Both the position numbers and the translations under genes were made by a program. From Poa pratensis (taxonomy: Eukaryota; Streptophyta; Magnoliopsida; Poales; Poaceae), in the NCBI GenBank assembly GCA_947311845.1, contig CAMZMU010000123.1:13049347-13113346 (forward strand): DNA of 64,000 bases, given 5' to 3'. The notes below the pieces were generated by a model. That model had not been told where the DNA came from and did no database searches. It worked only from the letters and a program-made list of their open reading frames with translations. This document shows, in pieces, positions 26,916 through 39,504 of this stretch (its first letter is position 1; every line of letters starts with the position of its first letter).

Positions 26916-27376
26916 GTTTCATCTTCAATAAATAAAAAGTAAGAAGCCTAGCTATATGGCTATAAAGAAAGCGCTTTGCGGGAGGCAACCCGGTTATTTT
27001 GTGTGTGATTTTTCTTTGTGTCCTCTTGCTGTAACAAGAGATTTTGTGTCTAGTTAGTTTCTGGAGTTTTTAATAAAGTGCCAAGTTTTACCCATTTTGG
27101 TCTTGAAAAGTTGCTTATAGCGTTCGGAGATTTTATTCCTGCACGAATCAGTGCACGGTATGATTTTTAATTCTTATTCCATAACTCCGAATGAGCTCAT
27201 ATTTGAACTGTAGTTGCAACTTTTCATCCTCTGTATGCATGAATTTTTTCGGAATTTTTCGAGAAAGTTTGATAGGGTAGAAAAATACGTTTTCTGCTGC
27301 TGTTTTTCTGGACAGATTCTGTCCCATTTTGTTTGATGCATGCTTTGAGCTTTTAAGTTGAATCTTTTTGATCCAA

Positions 27377-30300
27377 CTAGCTGGGTGGCCCGCGCAATTG
27401 CGCGGCTAGCAATGAGATTATTGTTTTTTGATATTTAAATTATTAAGTTTCTTTGCGGTGCCATATTTCAAAAAATGAAGATATATATAATTCTGAATAT
27501 ATTTCAAGTATCCTAATGCGTCTTGAATGCAACAATTAGGTCGTGGACCTAATGCGATGGGTCTTCTGTTGTGGCATGTCAATTTATTTGTTTCAAAGAT
27601 ATGTATAAAATTCAATCTACTTTTACCAAATTTATGTGTGGTGACCATTATTTTTTCCAATATATATTTGTCAAAATGTGTATGTAGGACAGTAGCAGTG
27701 ATTTGTAGAAAATCAAGGCCTGATTATTTAAGGCACACGAAAACAAAAAAAATTTAATTTAAATGACATGGAATATGTGCAATAGAGCGTGGACTAACTG
27801 GAACAAAACTGAAAGATTGTTATAAAAAAGAGCAAATATGACTAACCCTATATCCAATTGATTTGATTCTTGACGTGGCAATAGCAAATATGCGCCGCCG
27901 TGGCCGCCATGCATGACGTGGTGAACACCAAGAATATCGTGGTTTGCTCCAGGAACCTGTAATATCATTTTATTCACCAAAAGAATCTTAGACATAAATG
28001 AAGAATTTCTGGTATTTCGAAACATTCCTGTTATATTACATCAAACATGTATTTCAAGGATCTAAATTCTACAAAATAAATTTGCACTATTGATCTTGCG
28101 CTCGAAGTTAAGGAGCTCACTTTCACCTTGCAAAATAGATTCACTCTGATAAGATGGTGATTTGAAATTATGGTTATATTTCACTCTTATTTTTTTTGAG
28201 ATCTAGGTACTAAATTTTCTTCCGTGCCTTTCATCTTTAATGAAGAAAATTTCATGGTTGTATCAACCCTACTCATGACCACTTAAAACGAAATGCATTG
28301 CTTCTTTGCTGAAATTATACTCTTAACTCGTGAACAAAGGAGTATTGCTTTTTTTTTTAGATAAAGAGTGTTTATTAATATCAAGAAGATACAACATGCA
28401 CCCAGCCTCTGCAACAACGCAATAACCGAAGCCATTACGGATGCACACAGCCAAAAGACAATAAGAAGAAGAAATAAAAAGAAAAGTCCGCTAAAGAGTT
28501 ACAGTCCTTGCAACAGCCGCGCAACCACCACCAAAACAACACCTGATGTCCAAATCTTCAAAAGCAACGCCTTCAAGAAGAACAGTGCCAGGCACAACCA
28601 ATTAAGGCCAGAACTTGGGTTTTCACCCTGAAGATAATCCTCGCTCTCAAAACAATGTCTTCAGCAAGACCACTGTCAGGCACAACCAATTAAGGCCAAA
28701 CCTTGGATTTTCACCCTGAAAGGTAGGACGTTGGGCTTCACGTATGTTGTCGCCCCCACTTACATGCCGCTGCTCCAAGTCATGAAACACAAAGGAGTAT
28801 TGCTTAATTTATGTGTTGACACTGCTCTTCTTAAATTTACATGTCGACGGTCTCTAACATTCTGTGGCCTGAAGCTCTATCTTAATTTTCATTACAGCTC
28901 TTCTCAGCAGTGGCCCTAGGTATTTCTCACATCTATCAACTGGTTAGCATCAAATTTGCTCATTACATCTCTTTATCAAAATCTCTTCTAGCGAACACTC
29001 CTGAAGTAGTACCGCAACAGCCAAAGAAAAAACCTAGAAGGATGAGCTGATCATTGTAGAACTGGATCTATAGTAGTGTACAATTTTTCCAGAAAAAGTG
29101 TGCGTGCTGCATCAGTAAGCCTGAAGACCAATACTTTTGAATTATGTCTCATCAAGGAGTGACAAAAATCATCTGCTCTACTCTTTGTTGTCCCTTTTAT
29201 TGGCCCTATTGAGAACCTTCTTGTAATTAGTATGTGTTTCGATGAAATAGTTGAATACAGATCATGAACAGATGCATGGTGAGAAAAGCTGTATAGAAAG
29301 ACTATAACTCACATGATAGATAATAGATAGCGAAATTGTTCGAGTTTGGCCAAACTTTCTTTTAATGAGATAGGATCTAACCTTAAGTATGTAGAAGGTC
29401 CTCATCAAGCACTCAAGCCAGCACTTTTATCCGTCAGCTCTCACACCATAAATCTCAATGTGTGCGACTCCTGGACGCCGTCGGACTTCCGGCCGGGATG
29501 GGTCCAGCACGGACCATGTAGTATGTTTTGAGCCGCCTTCTATCCATCAGCCTCACACCATCAATGTGCATGCCTGCGGATCCCGGCCGCCGGCAGATCA
29601 AGGCTTCTTTGTTCCGGGTGACGATGCGTCTAGCATGGACCATCAATCTGCCCGGTATATTGTGAGCTCCATCTGGTTTCACGTCGAAGAGAAAGTGGTC
29701 GAGAGGATGGGAAACTGCTCGTACTCCACAACATCATCTACGATTGAATCCCAAAGAATTAGAATTCCAAATCAGAAGCCCAACGACCTTAAAATATAAG
29801 GTTGTTCAATCAGAAAGAACTCACACAACACGACCAAGGAAAGTTGGATGGCTAGATAGAAAGGGTTCAGCGTATGCAACAAAGCAGAGTTTCGACTGCT
29901 ATCATATATGCGGGCGACATCTGTACTCTCCATCCAGCAACGGCGGGCCGGACCTTTCTCTCCATCCAACGATGATACCTGGACTCTGCTAGGCTGTCCG
30001 AATAACCTTCTTACCACTGTCCAACGGTCGCGCGCGATAGACGACGGGCCGGGTGTTTCTCTCCATCCAACGACGATATTGGACTCGATCTGCAGGGCTG
30101 CCGGCGGTCGCGCTATTGTGTATGCGCGAGATTATGCTGCAACAAAGAAACGAAATCATTGCTAGCTATAGGCAAGTGTATGTTTGGGAGAGATTCAGAG
30201 AGATTAGAGAATGCACAGATGAGATTGGTTAGTTCATGAAGACACATAGATGCTGAAAGCTTGGATGTTGGACACGAACATGTGGGAATAGAGATCGATA

Positions 30301-30859
30301 CCTGATGCTTTGCTTTTGCATGCATGCATGCCTAGATCGAAAAAACGGGAGCTCGATAATCAATTTAATGAAGATATTTCGGTGAATGCATGAGACCTGT
30401 AGTCAATTGATAGGCCGCTTGCAAGTCCGCATGCATGGCGATGAAAGGTAGCGGCTAATCGATCGGTACGCCTCGGTCACCGTCGGCCGGTGCGCCGGCC
30501 AGCAGTCCGTCGCGATCGTCAATCTGATCATGGTCCTAGCTTCGCATGGCCGCTGCCGCTCTAACAATCCGCCGCGTTCTAGCAAAAAGTGCGCCGTTGG
30601 CATGATGCCTGAGATCGGAACAATTGATATGGCGAATCTTTCGATTTAATCTTGTTTGATTCCTTTTTCCATACGGCATGTCCATCGACCCAAGGAAACG
30701 TTGGATTCCTATTTCTATACGGCTATGCAAATATACGTGAGAAAGTACGATCGTTGGAGACCTACTATATTCGCCTTGCCTTTTAACTGATCTTAGCCGT
30801 GGGTTTACTTTCGTTAAATCTTAGCCGTACAATGTTTGTTGTTTTAATAATATAATAGA
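27377..30859 (-). mobile_element. Helitron, 3.48 kb, inserted in the LTR element
   Basis: On the minus strand the 5' end is TCTATTATATTATTAAAAC (at 30859). The 3' end has a hairpin CCGCGCAATTGCGCGG followed by GCCACCCAGCTAG (at 27377). The insertion lies exactly between A (27376) and T (30860). No Rep/helicase is present, so it is non-autonomous. It contains a retroposon (28351-28788), GC-rich pockets at 29430-30120 with imperfect repeats (CTCTCCATCCAACGA-GAT twice), and another at 30410-30560. No captured gene is identified. Confidence 0.8.
28351..28788 (-). mobile_element. Retroposon, 438 bp, with 17-bp TSD, inside the Helitron
   Basis: The insert begins with poly-T (poly-A on minus) and is flanked by ACAAAGGAGTATTGCTT at 28334-28350 and 28789-28805. 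The interior has a duplicated word CAGGCACAACCAATTAAGGCC (twice, about 100 bp apart) followed by TTTTCACCCTGAA. No coding capacity. It is probably the 3' part of a LINE or a SINE-like derivative. Confidence 0.85.
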
Positions 30860-32629
30860 TTGAGTTTATGAGTAGGCATACAACATTATATACTTTCTGG
30901 ACATTCATATGAATTTTTGTTCAAGGATTATATGTAGCAAGAAACATATTTGTTTATCACTATTAATGCACCCCACAGAAAAGAGATGGGAGAAACGGTG
31001 TTTTGAAGTTTTTTCACAGGGATTGGAGGAGATGCACCAAGAGCTATCCAAGGATGGTGAAGACCATAAGCTTGGGATGTGAAGACAACCCCGCTGGACC
31101 TACACACTCTCGGTTTGCACACGTCCAACTTCTGTTTTTCGATCGAAACACTTTATCGCATAAACTTGGAGCGTCTTTTGTTTTGTTTTGGTTTGATTCG
31201 TTTTGAGAGACCACCACACTATCATTTATATATGGGAGGGCTACTGTAAATATGGGTTGAAATATGTTGGATGCTTTTATAAGATTGGGAAAAGTGATGT
31301 TTGAGTTGATTTTTAATGATACATATAGTTGCATGATTCATGAGCTTGTTTATGAGTAATAGTTTGCAAATCCTTTTTGAAGAGCTATAACTTATTCATG
31401 TTTTGGTGCTGATTGTTATTTTACTTGGTTTAACATGGATTAGTTAGTTCTATGGACACTCATGCATGCATCTAGATGGTCAAGTTTCTCCCTTTTGCTA
31501 GCCCAAAAATTCCAACAAATAAAAACTTGTTTCCAACGCCTTCAACCAAAGTTTTTCCAGTAAGTCCACCATATCTACCTATTAGCTTTATGCTATTCCG
31601 AGGTTGTTTATCATGTTATTTCGTATTATCTATACCTCTGAATTAAAATGCTTATGTTGTTGATTGTTATGGGAAAAGTTGGTTATATAGCTCTCACGAA
31701 CTTGATGCACACTTTACTTTTATTGCATAAATAAAACATAACCCATTGTGATTAAAATTATGATGTTATGAGCTTGACAAATGTCTTTGGTTGAGAGTTA
31801 GCAGAAATGTGCTGTCACATGGAATGCTTTCAACATTGCACTCATTTATATTTAGTTGATGTCATGTACTTTTGTTTATGGATGCTTACCATGGGTGAAA
31901 TAAATGAGAAAATGGAGTAGGTTTAAATGAGTTTGTATAAATGGTTAGAAAGACGCCTGGGCCGCTAATCTAAGCCATGTATCATTCATGGTGGAAATTT
32001 ACTTACATGCTATGGTGAACCGTCTGTGATACACCTTACAATAAAAAGCTATCCAATGGTAAATAAAAAGGGTGTTGAGATTGTTCATTATGTTTGTTTG
32101 TCTTGTCATTTTGATATGGGCTTGTTCCATATCCTGGGACAAGAGGTACCCCAGTTGACGCTCTTGATGATACTATTTTACTTACAATGATATTTAAATT
32201 GAACTTGCTTTGTTTCCCGAGTTGAGTAACACATGGAGTAGGTACTCGTATTCAAGGGGCATGAGACTTTCAACCTTTACTTTGTCAAGCACATTACTCA
32301 TATTTGCTTTCACTTTAAACTTAATCATTCAAGATGCTATGATAGGGGCAATGAGAGCTTGACACCAAGGATTACCATATTACAATCATTAACTTAAACA
32401 GAGAAGTTCAGAAGTTAGATGAAACTTATTCATGTTTTACCTCTACTCATATATACATCTTTCCAAAGTGTCCACCTATCATATTCAGATTTTCATCATC
32501 ACTCTATGACCAATGTAGGATGTCCATACTTATCATTATGCATACATGTGGTCCATACTACTATCTGACATGTTACACTTTGTGAACTATCATTGAACAT
32601 CCTTGCATTGAATACTTGATATCACTTCA
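30860..32629 (+). other. Remaining internal domain of the LTR element, no gene recognised
   Basis: AT-rich sequence between the Helitron and the LINE. No open frame above about 100 codons and no retroviral enzyme motifs. Confidence 0.5.
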
Positions 32630-32644
32630 TAAACTATCTTGCAT

Positions 32645-35493
32645 TTTTTTTTGAAGCGCGACTGTAGGGCAAAAGGCCCACAGCATTATCTATTTTCTCA
32701 TTTCAACTGTAGCAAACTGTACATACAAAAAAGAAAAATAAAAGGAACTTACAAGGAGCTAAAAAGAACAAAAACTAGGGAAGAGCTAACACCCAAGCCA
32801 ACAGCTTGCCACGAAGCTTAACTTTAAACCTATACTGTAACAGAGATATATCATGAACAAAGCCCCCCTTCCACTTAGCAAATGAGGGTCTCTGATTTTC
32901 AAAGATGGCACCATTCCTTTGTAGCCAGATGTGTCTCGCGGCAACAATCAGAACTTCCATGAAGAAAGGCTCGGAAAAACTTCTACGCGCATGATCCATG
33001 ATTACTTGGATGTCATTGTCCGCAATCCACTCAATCTGCAAGTAATTCCACACTCGCTGGCTAAAGTTACATGTGAAGAACAAGTGCTTCCGATCTTCAT
33101 AAACTCTTCCAGGGCATAACACACAATGTGTGTCATCCGTAACATTCCAATGGCGCCTTTTAAGTAGATCTCGTGTATTTAACCTGTCTCTGAGCAGCAA
33201 CCAAGCAAAAACTTTAAATGTCATCGTACATGCTGAGTCCCAAATCCACTGAAAGGCATTAGGGGCCGAGATGTGAGCATGAGCTTTGGCATAGAACTGG
33301 GCCGATGTGTATTTCACACCCCATGAATAGGTCCAAACATCATTCTCAGTGGATACTGGATTCTCCTGTAAAATAACCTGCAGCTGCAAGTATTCCTCAT
33401 ACGCTGCCCTGGACAATGGCAGTTGAAATAGCGATGATAGGTCTTCGGTTTGAAAAACTTGCGCCACCGAGATACAGTCATCCATCACATAAGAAAATAA
33501 CCTCGCGAACCTGAGCTTCAGAGGTTGTGTAGAATTATGCAGATTCCACTTATCTAACCAGAACAACATAGTGTCTCCTCTCCCATGAGCAGCAACTGCC
33601 ACAGCTCGAAAATTATCAACTAATTTTAGAACATCCCTCCACCAAAAGGAACCCTGCATATTTTCAGCATGTGGCACCTTCAGCTGATAATAGGCATTCC
33701 AAACTAGGTGGACCCATGGAACATCTGCTTTGTTGTAAAACTTGTCCAGAAACTTGATAAGAAGAGCTGCATTTTTCTTCTGGAAGTTTACCACGCCAAG
33801 ACCACCACATTTTTTCGGCAAGCACACCAGCTCCCAAGCAGCCAAAGACCTACTAGGTGCCTCCGAATCTCCATATGTCCTCCACAAGCATTGCCGAAGA
33901 ATCCTATCCAATTGGTTGGTGAGACCAGGACACAATTGAAGTGAGCACAAGAAATGTAACGGCATTGAAGACAGTGCCGAGTTGATTAACTGAAGCCGAG
34001 CCCCTTGAGCAAGAAAGCATGAACTAGAAGATAATCTTCTTTCTAGATTGCACACCAGAGGGAGTAGATCACAGATACGTGGCCTGGTAGTACCCAAGGG
34101 TAATCCTAAATATGTAAACGGCAAGGTACCAACCTGACAGCCAAATTCAGCCGCTAGCAAAGCCATACTTGCATCATCAACATTGATAGGAAGCATCAGA
34201 GACTTATCATAGTTAATTCTCAGACCAGTGGACAAAGTAAACTTCCCCAAAGCTTTCTTGAGATTAGCCAGTTGCACCCTTTCAGCTGGTATTATCAGTA
34301 AAGTATCATCGGCATACTGTATAATTGGAAACTTTTCATCATAGGTGTCAATCGGTCTGCTAATAAGTCCTTGATCCATCAGCTCATTCACCACAGCTTG
34401 CAACAATTCTGATCCAAGAACATACAGAAGAGGAGAAAGTGGGTCCCCCTGCCGAACTCCCCTCTTACACACAAACTTTTTACCTGGGATTCCATTTAGC
34501 AAGATAGATGATGTGCCTGTAGACAAAATTTCCTTGACCCAACTTATCCATCTGGCGTCAAACCCCATAGCTTCCAGAATCTGAATTATAGCCTCATGCT
34601 CGATAGTATCAAATGCCTTAGCAAAGTCCAATTTAATAATCACAATTGGCTTTTTAGACGCATGACATTGATAGATGTACTCAAATGCCCATGCAATACA
34701 ATCTTGGATGGATCTTCCCTTGATGAACCCATATTGGTTTTTACTCACGCACTGTAAAATTTTGCCTTGTAATCTATTTGCAGCCAGCTTTGTTAAAAAT
34801 TTAAGACAGACATTGGTCAAAGATATAGGTCTAAAATCGTTGACACGAACTGGAACTGCCACTTTCGGCACCAAGGTGATATAAGACCCATTAATATTTT
34901 CCAACTTGATCCGTCCACTATGAAAATCCTCAGCCAGACGATAAAAATCTTTTTGGACAACAGACCAGCATTTCTTGAGAAAAAGGCCGTTAAATCCATC
35001 CGGCCCAGGAGCCCTGTCCGGAGGCATTGCAGCAATAACATCATCCATCTCCTTCTTCTCAAAATGAACACTGAGCTCGGCCAGCCCATCAACTCTTTTG
35101 ATTATACCGCCCAAGTCAAACTGCATTTGAATTTTTTCAGAACGACCCATCCTCTCCTTGTAGGCAGTCCACAACATTCCCGCCATTTCCTGGTGATCAG
35201 ACACTTCACGATCATCATCAGCACGAAGCATTGCAACTGAGTTTCTTCTGTACCTCTCGGACGCCATAGCATGGAAGAATTTTGTATTGTCTTCCCCTTG
35301 CTTTATCCACCTTACAGTGCATCGTTTTTTCCAATAGTTGCACTCAGCCAGAAGCAGATCATCATGATGTAGCTTGACAATTCTTCTGAAGTTGAATTCT
35401 GCCCTGAACAATGGCCGATGTTCTTCTAGAGTATCCAACAGTAGGATAACATCATTACACTGCAAGATAGATGGCAGCTCAGCCTTGCTCGTT
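32645..35493 (-). mobile_element. 5'-truncated L1-type LINE, 2.85 kb, TSD TAAACTATCTTGCAT
   Basis: Poly-T (3' poly-A on the minus strand) starts at 32645. A 15-bp direct repeat TAAACTATCTTGCAT flanks it at 32630-32644 and 35494-35508. It carries most of ORF2 but lacks the 5' UTR, ORF1 and the endonuclease half of ORF2, the usual result of incomplete reverse transcription. Confidence 0.93.
32775..35465 (-). CDS. LINE ORF2 fragment: reverse transcriptase plus zinc-binding tail
   Basis: An uninterrupted 896-aa frame. Reverse transcriptase motifs are in order: [10 protein letters not shown] (about 151-160), [11 protein letters not shown] (209-219), [14 protein letters not shown] (242-255), KLDFAKAFD (278-286), [12 protein letters not shown] (336-347) and the catalytic YADD at 384-387. 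The C-terminal zinc-binding RT domain is seen as [16 protein letters not shown], then CVLCPG and HLFFTC (about 760-815). The N-terminal endonuclease is missing through 5' truncation. An intact frame over 2.7 kb suggests a recent insertion. The protein would copy LINE RNA at its target, but without endonuclease this copy is not autonomous. Confidence 0.93.
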   Translation of the reverse strand: MQCNDVILLLDTLEEHRPLFRAEFNFRRIVKLHHDDLLLAECNYWKKRCTVRWIKQGEDNTKFFHAMASERYRRNSVAMLRADDDREVSDHQEMAGMLWTAYKERMGRSEKIQMQFDLGGIIKRVDGLAELSVHFEKKEMDDVIAAMPPDRAPGPDGFNGLFLKKCWSVVQKDFYRLAEDFHSGRIKLENINGSYITLVPKVAVPVRVNDFRPISLTNVCLKFLTKLAANRLQGKILQCVSKNQYGFIKGRSIQDCIAWAFEYIYQCHASKKPIVIIKLDFAKAFDTIEHEAIIQILEAMGFDARWISWVKEILSTGTSSILLNGIPGKKFVCKRGVRQGDPLSPLLYVLGSELLQAVVNELMDQGLISRPIDTYDEKFPIIQYADDTLLIIPAERVQLANLKKALGKFTLSTGLRINYDKSLMLPINVDDASMALLAAEFGCQVGTLPFTYLGLPLGTTRPRICDLLPLVCNLERRLSSSSCFLAQGARLQLINSALSSMPLHFLCSLQLCPGLTNQLDRILRQCLWRTYGDSEAPSRSLAAWELVCLPKKCGGLGVVNFQKKNAALLIKFLDKFYNKADVPWVHLVWNAYYQLKVPHAENMQGSFWWRDVLKLVDNFRAVAVAAHGRGDTMLFWLDKWNLHNSTQPLKLRFARLFSYVMDDCISVAQVFQTEDLSSLFQLPLSRAAYEEYLQLQVILQENPVSTENDVWTYSWGVKYTSAQFYAKAHAHISAPNAFQWIWDSACTMTFKVFAWLLLRDRLNTRDLLKRRHWNVTDDTHCVLCPGRVYEDRKHLFFTCNFSQRVWNYLQIEWIADNDIQVIMDHARRSFSEPFFMEVLIVAARHIWLQRNGAIFENQRPSFAKWKGGFVHDISLLQYRFKVKLRGKLLAWVLALP

Positions 35494-35640
35494 TAAACTA
35501 TCTTGCATATTGCTACTCCTTTTTAAGAATGAATCATTTGACTATATGTAGCAATAGTAATCATCTTTGATATTCATTGTTAAGTATTAAATTGCAAAGT
35601 CCATGTTAGTTTTATCATCTTCATACTCGAGGACGAGCAT

Positions 35641-35659
35641 GGATTAAGCTTGGGGATGT
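35641..35659 (+). promoter_or_regulatory. Polypurine tract of the LTR element
   Basis: GGATTAAGCTTGGGGATGT lies immediately before the 3' LTR. The AAGCTTGGGGATG core is the usual cereal Gypsy plus-strand primer site. Confidence 0.65.
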
Positions 35660-37202
35660 TGATGCATGTAAAATGCATACATGAACTTTGCACTTTAATT
35701 GCTTATATTCTAATCATATTTGCATCATATAAGGGTTATATCAATGTTTTATAATGATTTTGGGAATACTTCATAGTTTTCCCATTTATTTGGAATTAAC
35801 CCTGTTTTTCCAGAAAACGTCTTTTTTAGTGTTTCAGACTTTCCGGGAGCTTCGGGACTCCAAAAAGGGCAAGGTCAAAGAGCACGGTTCAGAATTTTTG
35901 AGACGAACGCAATGGGCTTAAATTGAATACCAGCAGCCCAACAGGCTGGAAATGGGAGGGTCCCACGCGGCCTAAAGTACATGGCCGCGTGGGCCCAGCT
36001 CGTTTCCACCTCGGAGCTCCGTGGCCGTCGATCTTTCATCCACCGACTTCGTCTTGACCTAAAAACGCCTATAAAAAAGGTCCCCTGGAGTTTCGCGAAA
36101 GGAGGCGGCGGAGAAACACGAAACACACGAAACAGAAGACAGAAGGCTGCCGCCGGAGAAGATTGGAGGGGGGAAACGCTGCCGGAAACACCTCCGGTAG
36201 GCTCCTCCATCCCCCCTCCGGAAGTCTCCATCATCACCACCGTGAAGACCAGCACCATCTCCACCACCATCTTCGTGATCCACTTCATCCCCCTCATAGT
36301 TTGAGATTGTTCGAACCCTAGCTATTGTCTAAGTACTATTCTACATGTTTGTGAATTGTTACTTGTCATTGTTTAGTGGGGAGATTATATTTTCAGATTG
36401 TGTTGTATCACTTATACCATTGAATCATATCATGTCTTCGCGTTGTGAGTAGTTATCTCATGTTCCTGGGGGCATAGGATGGATTGGCAATGATTTCTAC
36501 TTAACATGTATTGAGTATTTGGTCAAGTTTTTATCTTTTATGATTGTCTTGATGTACAATGTATGAAGTGCACCATACATTGAGTAATGCATGAAGGTGT
36601 TTCACACTAGTGTAATGAATTGAGGGAGACTTGGGAGGACACGTAAACCTGAGACCGAGTCATGAAGTTACATTAGGAGGGGATTTATATCGGGGACCTT
36701 AGAGTGTAATGCTATGGTGGGACTTTTTGTCTTAATAACTCTTGTGCAGTCATTTACTTGGCCACATGATCCATCATAAGGGGTTTAGTTTATTTATTTA
36801 GCTACACCTAATTATGGCTCCGTCCAAAGAAGATTAAAACTTGACAAAATGTTTACCTTGTTGTTCTAGAAATATTTTTGCCATGAAATCCATGTAGCCC
36901 TTGGGAACGTTTTCCACGCATAAGAAACACCACTCAAGCTTGTCCTCTTGCTGCATAGGGGATTGGGCTTTCTCTCTCTTTGAGAGCTTTCACTCATCAT
37001 ATTTTATTTTCAGCTTTGCATTCTCAACACCAAAAAACCCAAAAACACTTGCATCATTTTAGTTTGTCTAGTGCATAGATAATAAGAGAAGTGACACTCT
37101 TATTTGAGAGGATAAATACTTATACCTTCTACTCCTCGTGGGATCGATACTAATACTTACACAGCGAAGACTTCAACGATCTCCTGCACTTGGGAGTCAT
37201 CA
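35660..37202 (+). mobile_element. 3' LTR (1543 bp) of the retrotransposon
   Basis: Starts TGATGCATG right after the polypurine tract and ends GAGTCATCA. It is followed by CTTGT (37203-37207), the same 5-bp target sequence that precedes the left LTR at 22156. It contains a CTATAAAAAAGG TATA-type box near 36070, as does the left copy. Confidence 0.88.
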
Positions 37203-38726
37203 CTTGTTACTCTTGGGTCTTTGGACCCTAGACGCCCGTGTGGTGGTTGAGACCCTTGTGTGGTCACTTGTAGCTGTTCGGGAGCCCCCAATCCCGTTGT
37301 GGGTTGTGCCCGGATCGTTGTTGAAAGGCTCCGGATTTCCGCCTCGAAGGATTCCGATAGTGGAAGGTGAACCAAACCTTTGTGGTGCGGTTCATCGGAG
37401 AAGAAGGTGAAACCTTTGTGGTTGTTGAACTATTGTATTGGTTCACACCTCTCCAACGAGACGTACTCACTTAACAAGGAGACATACATCCTCGTCTCCG
37501 CGTGCCTCGGTTATTTCTATACCCGAGCTTTTTACTTATGCACTTTACATTGTGATAGCCTTCGTGCTTGAAGTATTCTATATTGCTATCACCTTGTTGC
37601 TTGTCTTGCTTAGTATAAGTTGTTGGTGCACATATGTGAGCCTAGTTTATTTAGATTGTTGGATTGTTAATTTAAACACATAGTTTTATTCCGCAATTAT
37701 CAAGGCTAAACCGGAAAAGTTTTAATCGCCTATTCACCCCCCCCCCCCTCTCTAGGCGACATCCTTGTCCTTTCACATGCCCAAAAGAAAACAAAGAGAA
37801 AAAGGAAAATAAAATAAAGCCGACACCGGTGGATCAACGAAAATGATAGTGACTCGCAACCGTTGCGTCCTCTCCGGAGTATTCCCACCACAATCCTAGC
37901 GCTCTGAATCGCCGCGTACCAAGCAACACCTCCAAGAAGGAAAACAACGACGACACTGCTGCCCGGACAGGTCCTAGGGTTTCCCCGGTACGCTCCGAGG
38001 AGTGGGGAACAGGTACACCCGACGCCCTTCAGGAAGGAAGGGTGACACTCTCAAGCGTCACCGTGTCGGTGCCAAAACGACAAGGATTTCTCCCGACCCC
38101 CAAAAAACCACCTCCCGGACAATCCGTAGCGCTCCACCAATCTTGCCATCCACCAACATACGCACCAATGAGAACATGAGATTCCCAAGAAATAGCGAGT
38201 GATTGTATATACAATGTTATGATTTTACTAATTCTACAAACTACCAAACGAAAGGTTAGATATTCATTGTTTTAATCAACTTAGATACAATAGACATATC
38301 CTAATATATTTGAAATGGTCGAGCAAACTGTAGCAAGTTTTCTCAGTGGTCCAGCGGTTAGGGGCGCAGTGGCAAGCCTAGCAACCCGAGTTCGAACCCC
38401 GTTGGGGCAGAATTTCTTCTATGAAAAAATAACACCAAGGCTAGTCTTGTTTGGTTTGTTTTTCCACAACTATGAGGATCTCCCCCGCTTATAATGATCG
38501 TCGATTTTGCATCCAATGAAAGATATTATTTCTACCAACTGATGTGTTGATAAAACAAAAAACATGTTAATGTGTGATTTTTTTTTAATGCATGTACATA
38601 AAGTTCTTGTTAGTACATGAATCTAAAATAAATTACAAAAATCCAGAAATTATTGATAATGTATTGATATTTAAAAATTTATTAATAATTTGTTCACAGA
38701 TGGCAAAGCATTTGGACATTTCGATA
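37203..38726 (+). repeat. Downstream flank, right (original) copy, including SINE-like unit at 38342-38467
   Basis: Continues from the TSD through the outer part of the long-TIR arm (ending CCTTTCA at 37775) and on into DNA shared with 24264-25214. After 38726 only this copy continues, into TAAGCGGGGGAG. Confidence 0.85.
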
Positions 38727-38740
38727 TAAGCGGGGGAGAT
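38478..38740. repeat. Perfect 16-bp inverted repeat spanning 263 bp
   Basis: ATCTCCCCCGCTTATA at 38478-38493 is the exact reverse complement of TATAAGCGGGGGAGAT at 38725-38740. The interior is AT-rich with no gene. It could be the ends of a MITE-like element or a cruciform-forming site. The second arm is missing from the left duplicate because the breakpoint falls at its first bases. Confidence 0.65.
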
Positions 38741-39250
38741 GGTAATAGTTTTGTAGCTGCATTTTCCCCAACCACACCAGTACAATTATGCATCTTCTCT
38801 GTAATTAATCTTAGACACGAGACTTCGCGCCAACTAAAGCGAAACCGAACCCCAGCAGGACAAGTTCTTAAGCTCCAATGAGAATAAGGCAACAAAATAT
38901 GATTAAGTTGGGGTATTCATTCTTAATCAACTGCTCCAAAGTATGTAGTCACGTGAAAACAACATCTTGTAGTTTTGTGATAACCCCAACTCGCCAATTT
39001 TTCTGGTAATCTGTGATGTATTCTGTTTAGAAACTTGCGTTGCAACTTAATTTGGGAGCCTTGAGTGCAAGGCCTATCTGGTCGTCGCTCCCGTCCACAC
39101 AAAAAATGACTTTTGGATATTGACATGGTCTTCAAAATGTAACTTTGACCACTTGTTCCTATTGCAATATCAATAGAATGATAGTATAATTATATTATTG
39201 TAAAAGAGAGTGATTGTCTAAATCCCCATGGACGTGCACCTTATATCATG
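38741..39250. other. Intergenic DNA without recognised features
   Basis: AT-rich sequence with short frames only; nothing supported. Confidence 0.5.
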
Positions 39251-39259
39251 GCATTTCAG

Positions 39260-39504
39260 GGTTTTTTTTTTTTGAGCTTAAGGTGGTTGATATCCACCGC
39301 TCGAATAGATAGAATAGAATTGACCCAGTTTATAAGGGAAAACCGGGTCCAAAAAGCCATACAGACTGTACAAAAAAAAACACACAGACGAAGTGACCCG
39401 CCGCCCACACGACACAAGCCGACCAAACGCCACAAAACACACCACCAGCTCCGGGGCCTCCGCCTCGGCGTAGCAACCAGATCGACCTTCGCATTTGCGT
39501 GAAA
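39260..39504 (-). mobile_element. Short retroposon, 245 bp, TSD GCATTTCAG
   Basis: Begins with a poly-T run of about 12 (after GG) and ends before a repeat of the target GCATTTCAG (39251-39259 and 39505-39513). Orientation is minus, judged by the poly-A. The layout matches the inserts at 16539 and 28351. The following stretch 39514-40118 contains only AT-rich DNA and a GCGCGCGCGCGCG run at about 39952-39962. Confidence 0.65.

Larger units (their letters stand above)
25243..35659 (+). mobile_element. Internal domain of a non-autonomous Gypsy-type LTR retrotransposon
   Basis: Runs from the primer-binding site to the polypurine tract. Without the Helitron (27377-30859) and the LINE (32645-35493) it is about 4.1 kb. 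It has gag-like frames but no protease, reverse transcriptase or integrase of its own, so it resembles a large retrotransposon derivative that depends on a helper. The GCTTTGCGGGAGGCAACCCGG box at 26970-26992 follows the frames. It is inserted in the long-TIR element. Confidence 0.75.

Noticed and set aside
36070..36304. Frames at 22376-22788 and 35875-36304 as duplicated genes
   Set aside because: They lie inside the two LTR copies around their TATA box and leader, and are best read as LTR sequence.
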